Shown: in pieces, positions 28,066 to 29,246 of the stretch
Numbering within the stretch: position 1 is the stretch's first letter
Layout of the letters: each line of letters opens with the position of its first letter
Source of the DNA: Chrysochromulina parva
Taxonomy: Eukaryota > Haptophyta > Prymnesiales > Chrysochromulinaceae
Assembly (NCBI GenBank): GCA_002887195.1
Contig: PJAB01000340.1
Location: forward strand, 1 to 29,246
Direction of reading: 5' to 3'
Length of the DNA stretch: 29,246 nucleotides
Notes under the pieces: model-generated
Databases searched by the model: none
Told to the model about the DNA's origin: nothing
Seen by the model: only the letters and a program-made list of their open reading frames with translations
Made by a program: the position numbers and the translations under genes

Positions 28066-28684
28066 ACAGTCATTTTGTGATGTCTTCTGAGTGACAACGT
28101 ACTATCTCCGACCCGATGCGCCATGGAGGCGCCTGTGTGTGACTGTGATCTGCATGTGTGATCGTCTGCCACCCATGCTGCCACCACGCGACCGGACGCA
28201 GCGCGAGACCACGACTCCGCGAGTCGATACAAGGCGCAATGTCGCGCCGTGCCTGGGGCGCGGTAGGCGCCGCGCGAGCTGTCGGAATCGAGTCGTGTGA
28301 CCGGACCTGAGAGTCGGTTCTGCGGAGTTATGCTTTTCAATGTACTTGTAGTTAGATCGAGCTGTGACCTTTTCGCCGCCGAGCCAGACCCGACCGGGCG
28401 TCGGCGGCGTCGCTACCATTACAGCTTTGAGCTTTTTAGAGCTTTCAAGCCGTCGCAACCGTATACACCTTCCGAGCTTCGGATCGTCTGTCAGATGTGT
28501 GATGACGTGTGGGAGGCTCCGGTTGGGCCTTCACCCTTGTCGGTGCAGCCGACGCGAGCCGCGGCGCCGGCGCGCGGCGGTTCCCTCTTGGGTTCATGCT
28601 TGGGTTGCAGGAGAGCTACATCATGCTCTCCAATTGGCAGCGGCACGCACGGAGGTGCGCCTGGGCGGACCGCCATGGCCTGCC
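28066..28684. other. Intergenic region, no convincing gene
   Basis: This 619-nt stretch lies between the convergent giant gene and WD40 gene. It should contain both 3' UTRs. Short open frames on both strands lack motifs, and no AATAAA is seen. GT-rich sequence (28075-28165) and a GC-rich run (28540-28580) are present, with nothing else recognisable. Confidence 0.5.
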
Positions 28685-29246
28685 TCACCTGCTTTTCAAG
28701 CAAGCTTCAATGAGCAGATCAAGCACATCATCAGGAAACTTCATGATGAATTTGTTCAGCCACAGCAGCAGCAAGACAAATCGCTGTGTGGTATGATTGA
28801 ACATCAAATGATCTTTGCGAGACCAATTGACCAGATCCCAGACTTTGATCGTCCGGTCGCTTGATCCCGACACAATCTTGGTCCCGTCCGGGGAAAACGC
28901 AACTGACCAGATCACGCTGCTGTGCGCGTTCGTCTTCTCGCTCAACAGCTCCAGCGCGCCTGCAGGACAAGCCAACAGGCGTCAGTTTTGGCCAAGAAGA
29001 GGCGATTTGAGGGCTCGCGGCGCACCCAAATCCCAGACTTTGATCGTCCCGTCGTACGATCCGGACACTATCTTGGTCCCGTCCGGGGAAAACGCCACCG
29101 ACATGACCCAGTTGCTGTGGGCGTCGGTCTTCTCGCTCAACAGCCCCAGCGCGTCTGCCAGACAAGCCAGCAGGCGTCAGATTTGGCCAAGGAGGCGCGA
29201 TTTGAGAGCTCGCGGCGCACCCGAATCCCAGACTTTGATCGTCTTG
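28685..29246 (-). CDS. WD40-repeat protein, 3' part (gene runs off the right edge)
   Basis: Coding on the minus strand is join(29221->29246, 29026-29154, 28685-28959), with two 66-nt phase-1 introns. The spliced blades read KTIKVWD, then [20 protein letters not shown] continuing [21 protein letters not shown], then [20 protein letters not shown] continuing [21 protein letters not shown]. These are textbook WD40 blades (His, SPDG, SGS.D, IKVWD), about 43 residues, one per 129-nt exon. WD40 propellers are protein-protein scaffolds. After the last IKVWDL the frame runs 48 residues of unrelated sequence to TGA 28685-28687. A donor-like AAGCAG|GTGAGG lies just before that stop, so the true end could lie further left. 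The N-terminal part of the gene is not in the window. Confidence 0.8.
28960..29025 (-). other. WD40-gene intron (66 nt), copy A
   Basis: On the minus strand, exon end GATTTGG is followed by GTGCGCCGCG, and the intron ends GTCCTGCAG before GCGCGCTGGAG. Phase 1. It is homologous to copy B at 29155-29220; I count about 8 differences in 66 positions. Confidence 0.88.
29155..29220 (-). other. WD40-gene intron (66 nt), copy B
   Basis: On the minus strand, exon end GATTCGG is followed by GTGCGCCGCG, and the intron ends TCTGGCAG before ACGCGCTGG. Phase 1, same length as copy A; the acceptor differs (GGCAG against TGCAG). Confidence 0.88.

Larger units (their letters stand above)
28835..29246. repeat. 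Tandem 195-bp exon-plus-intron units
   Basis: The marker ATCCCAGACTTTGATCGTC occurs at 28835, 29030 and 29225, spaced exactly 195 bp twice. Each unit is one WD40 exon (129 bp) plus its intron (66 bp). The last copy is cut by the window edge. Confidence 0.95.

Noticed and set aside
28300..28480. Search for a poly(A) signal after the giant gene
   Set aside because: No AATAAA was found, and short TGTA-type motifs are too common to call.
28364..28864. Plus-strand 166-residue frame with [15 protein letters not shown] near its end
   Set aside because: It runs antisense into a certain WD40 exon and lacks a domain; only the 28690-28800 part is ambiguous as to strand and is raised as a finding.

Overview
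This is nuclear DNA of a GC-rich eukaryote, most likely a unicellular alga or related protist. The evidence is short GT-AG introns (66-170 nt), RGS, RING-H2, WD40, EF-hand and ankyrin domains, and monocistronic genes on both strands. The WD40 blades with their one-blade-per-exon layout and the giant DUF3638-type protein resemble haptophyte or stramenopile algae. That placement is inference; no marker gene settles it.

Layout. (1) 1-497: the 3' end of a + strand gene, with a pyrimidine-rich intron end and a last exon coding a two-helix membrane segment of SLATT/DUF4231 type. (2) 498-1672: non-coding, starting with a degenerate tandem duplication. (3) 1673-3347, minus: a two-exon gene for a 516-residue protein with three RGS domains and a C-terminal CaaX box. 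(4) 3691-4821, plus: an intronless RING-H2 gene, divergent from the RGS gene across a short repeat-bearing spacer. (5) 4822-7241: gene-poor and rich in repeats, holding a receiver-like scrap (+) and a kinesin-2 neck-like scrap (-). (6) 7242-28065, plus: a single gene of four exons coding about 6,823 residues, which dominates the window. Its domains in order are ConA/LamG-like, nucleoredoxin-like thioredoxin with WCPPC, a DUF3638/DUF3645 helicase-like core with GGGKT and DEVD, a second thioredoxin-like fold without its cysteines, a PDZ-like stretch, a Cys/His zinc module, EF-hands, a second ConA/LamG-like domain, ankyrin repeats and a second zinc module. (7) 28066-28684: no convincing gene. (8) 28685-29246, minus: the 3' part of a WD40 gene built from exact 195-bp exon-plus-intron units, running off the right edge.

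The most notable signal is in introns 1 and 2 of the giant gene. Each ends with a near-perfect copy of the last 18 or 24 nt of the exon before it, and each carries a short tandem array built on TGATTGC, mostly preceded by C so that it reads CTGAT, a match to a branch-site consensus. Two introns in one gene with the same unusual anatomy suggest a shared, fairly recent mechanism of intron birth.

The genes are separate transcription units. Several are signalling types (G-protein regulation, ubiquitin ligation, WD40 scaffold), but nothing in the sequence shows that they act together.
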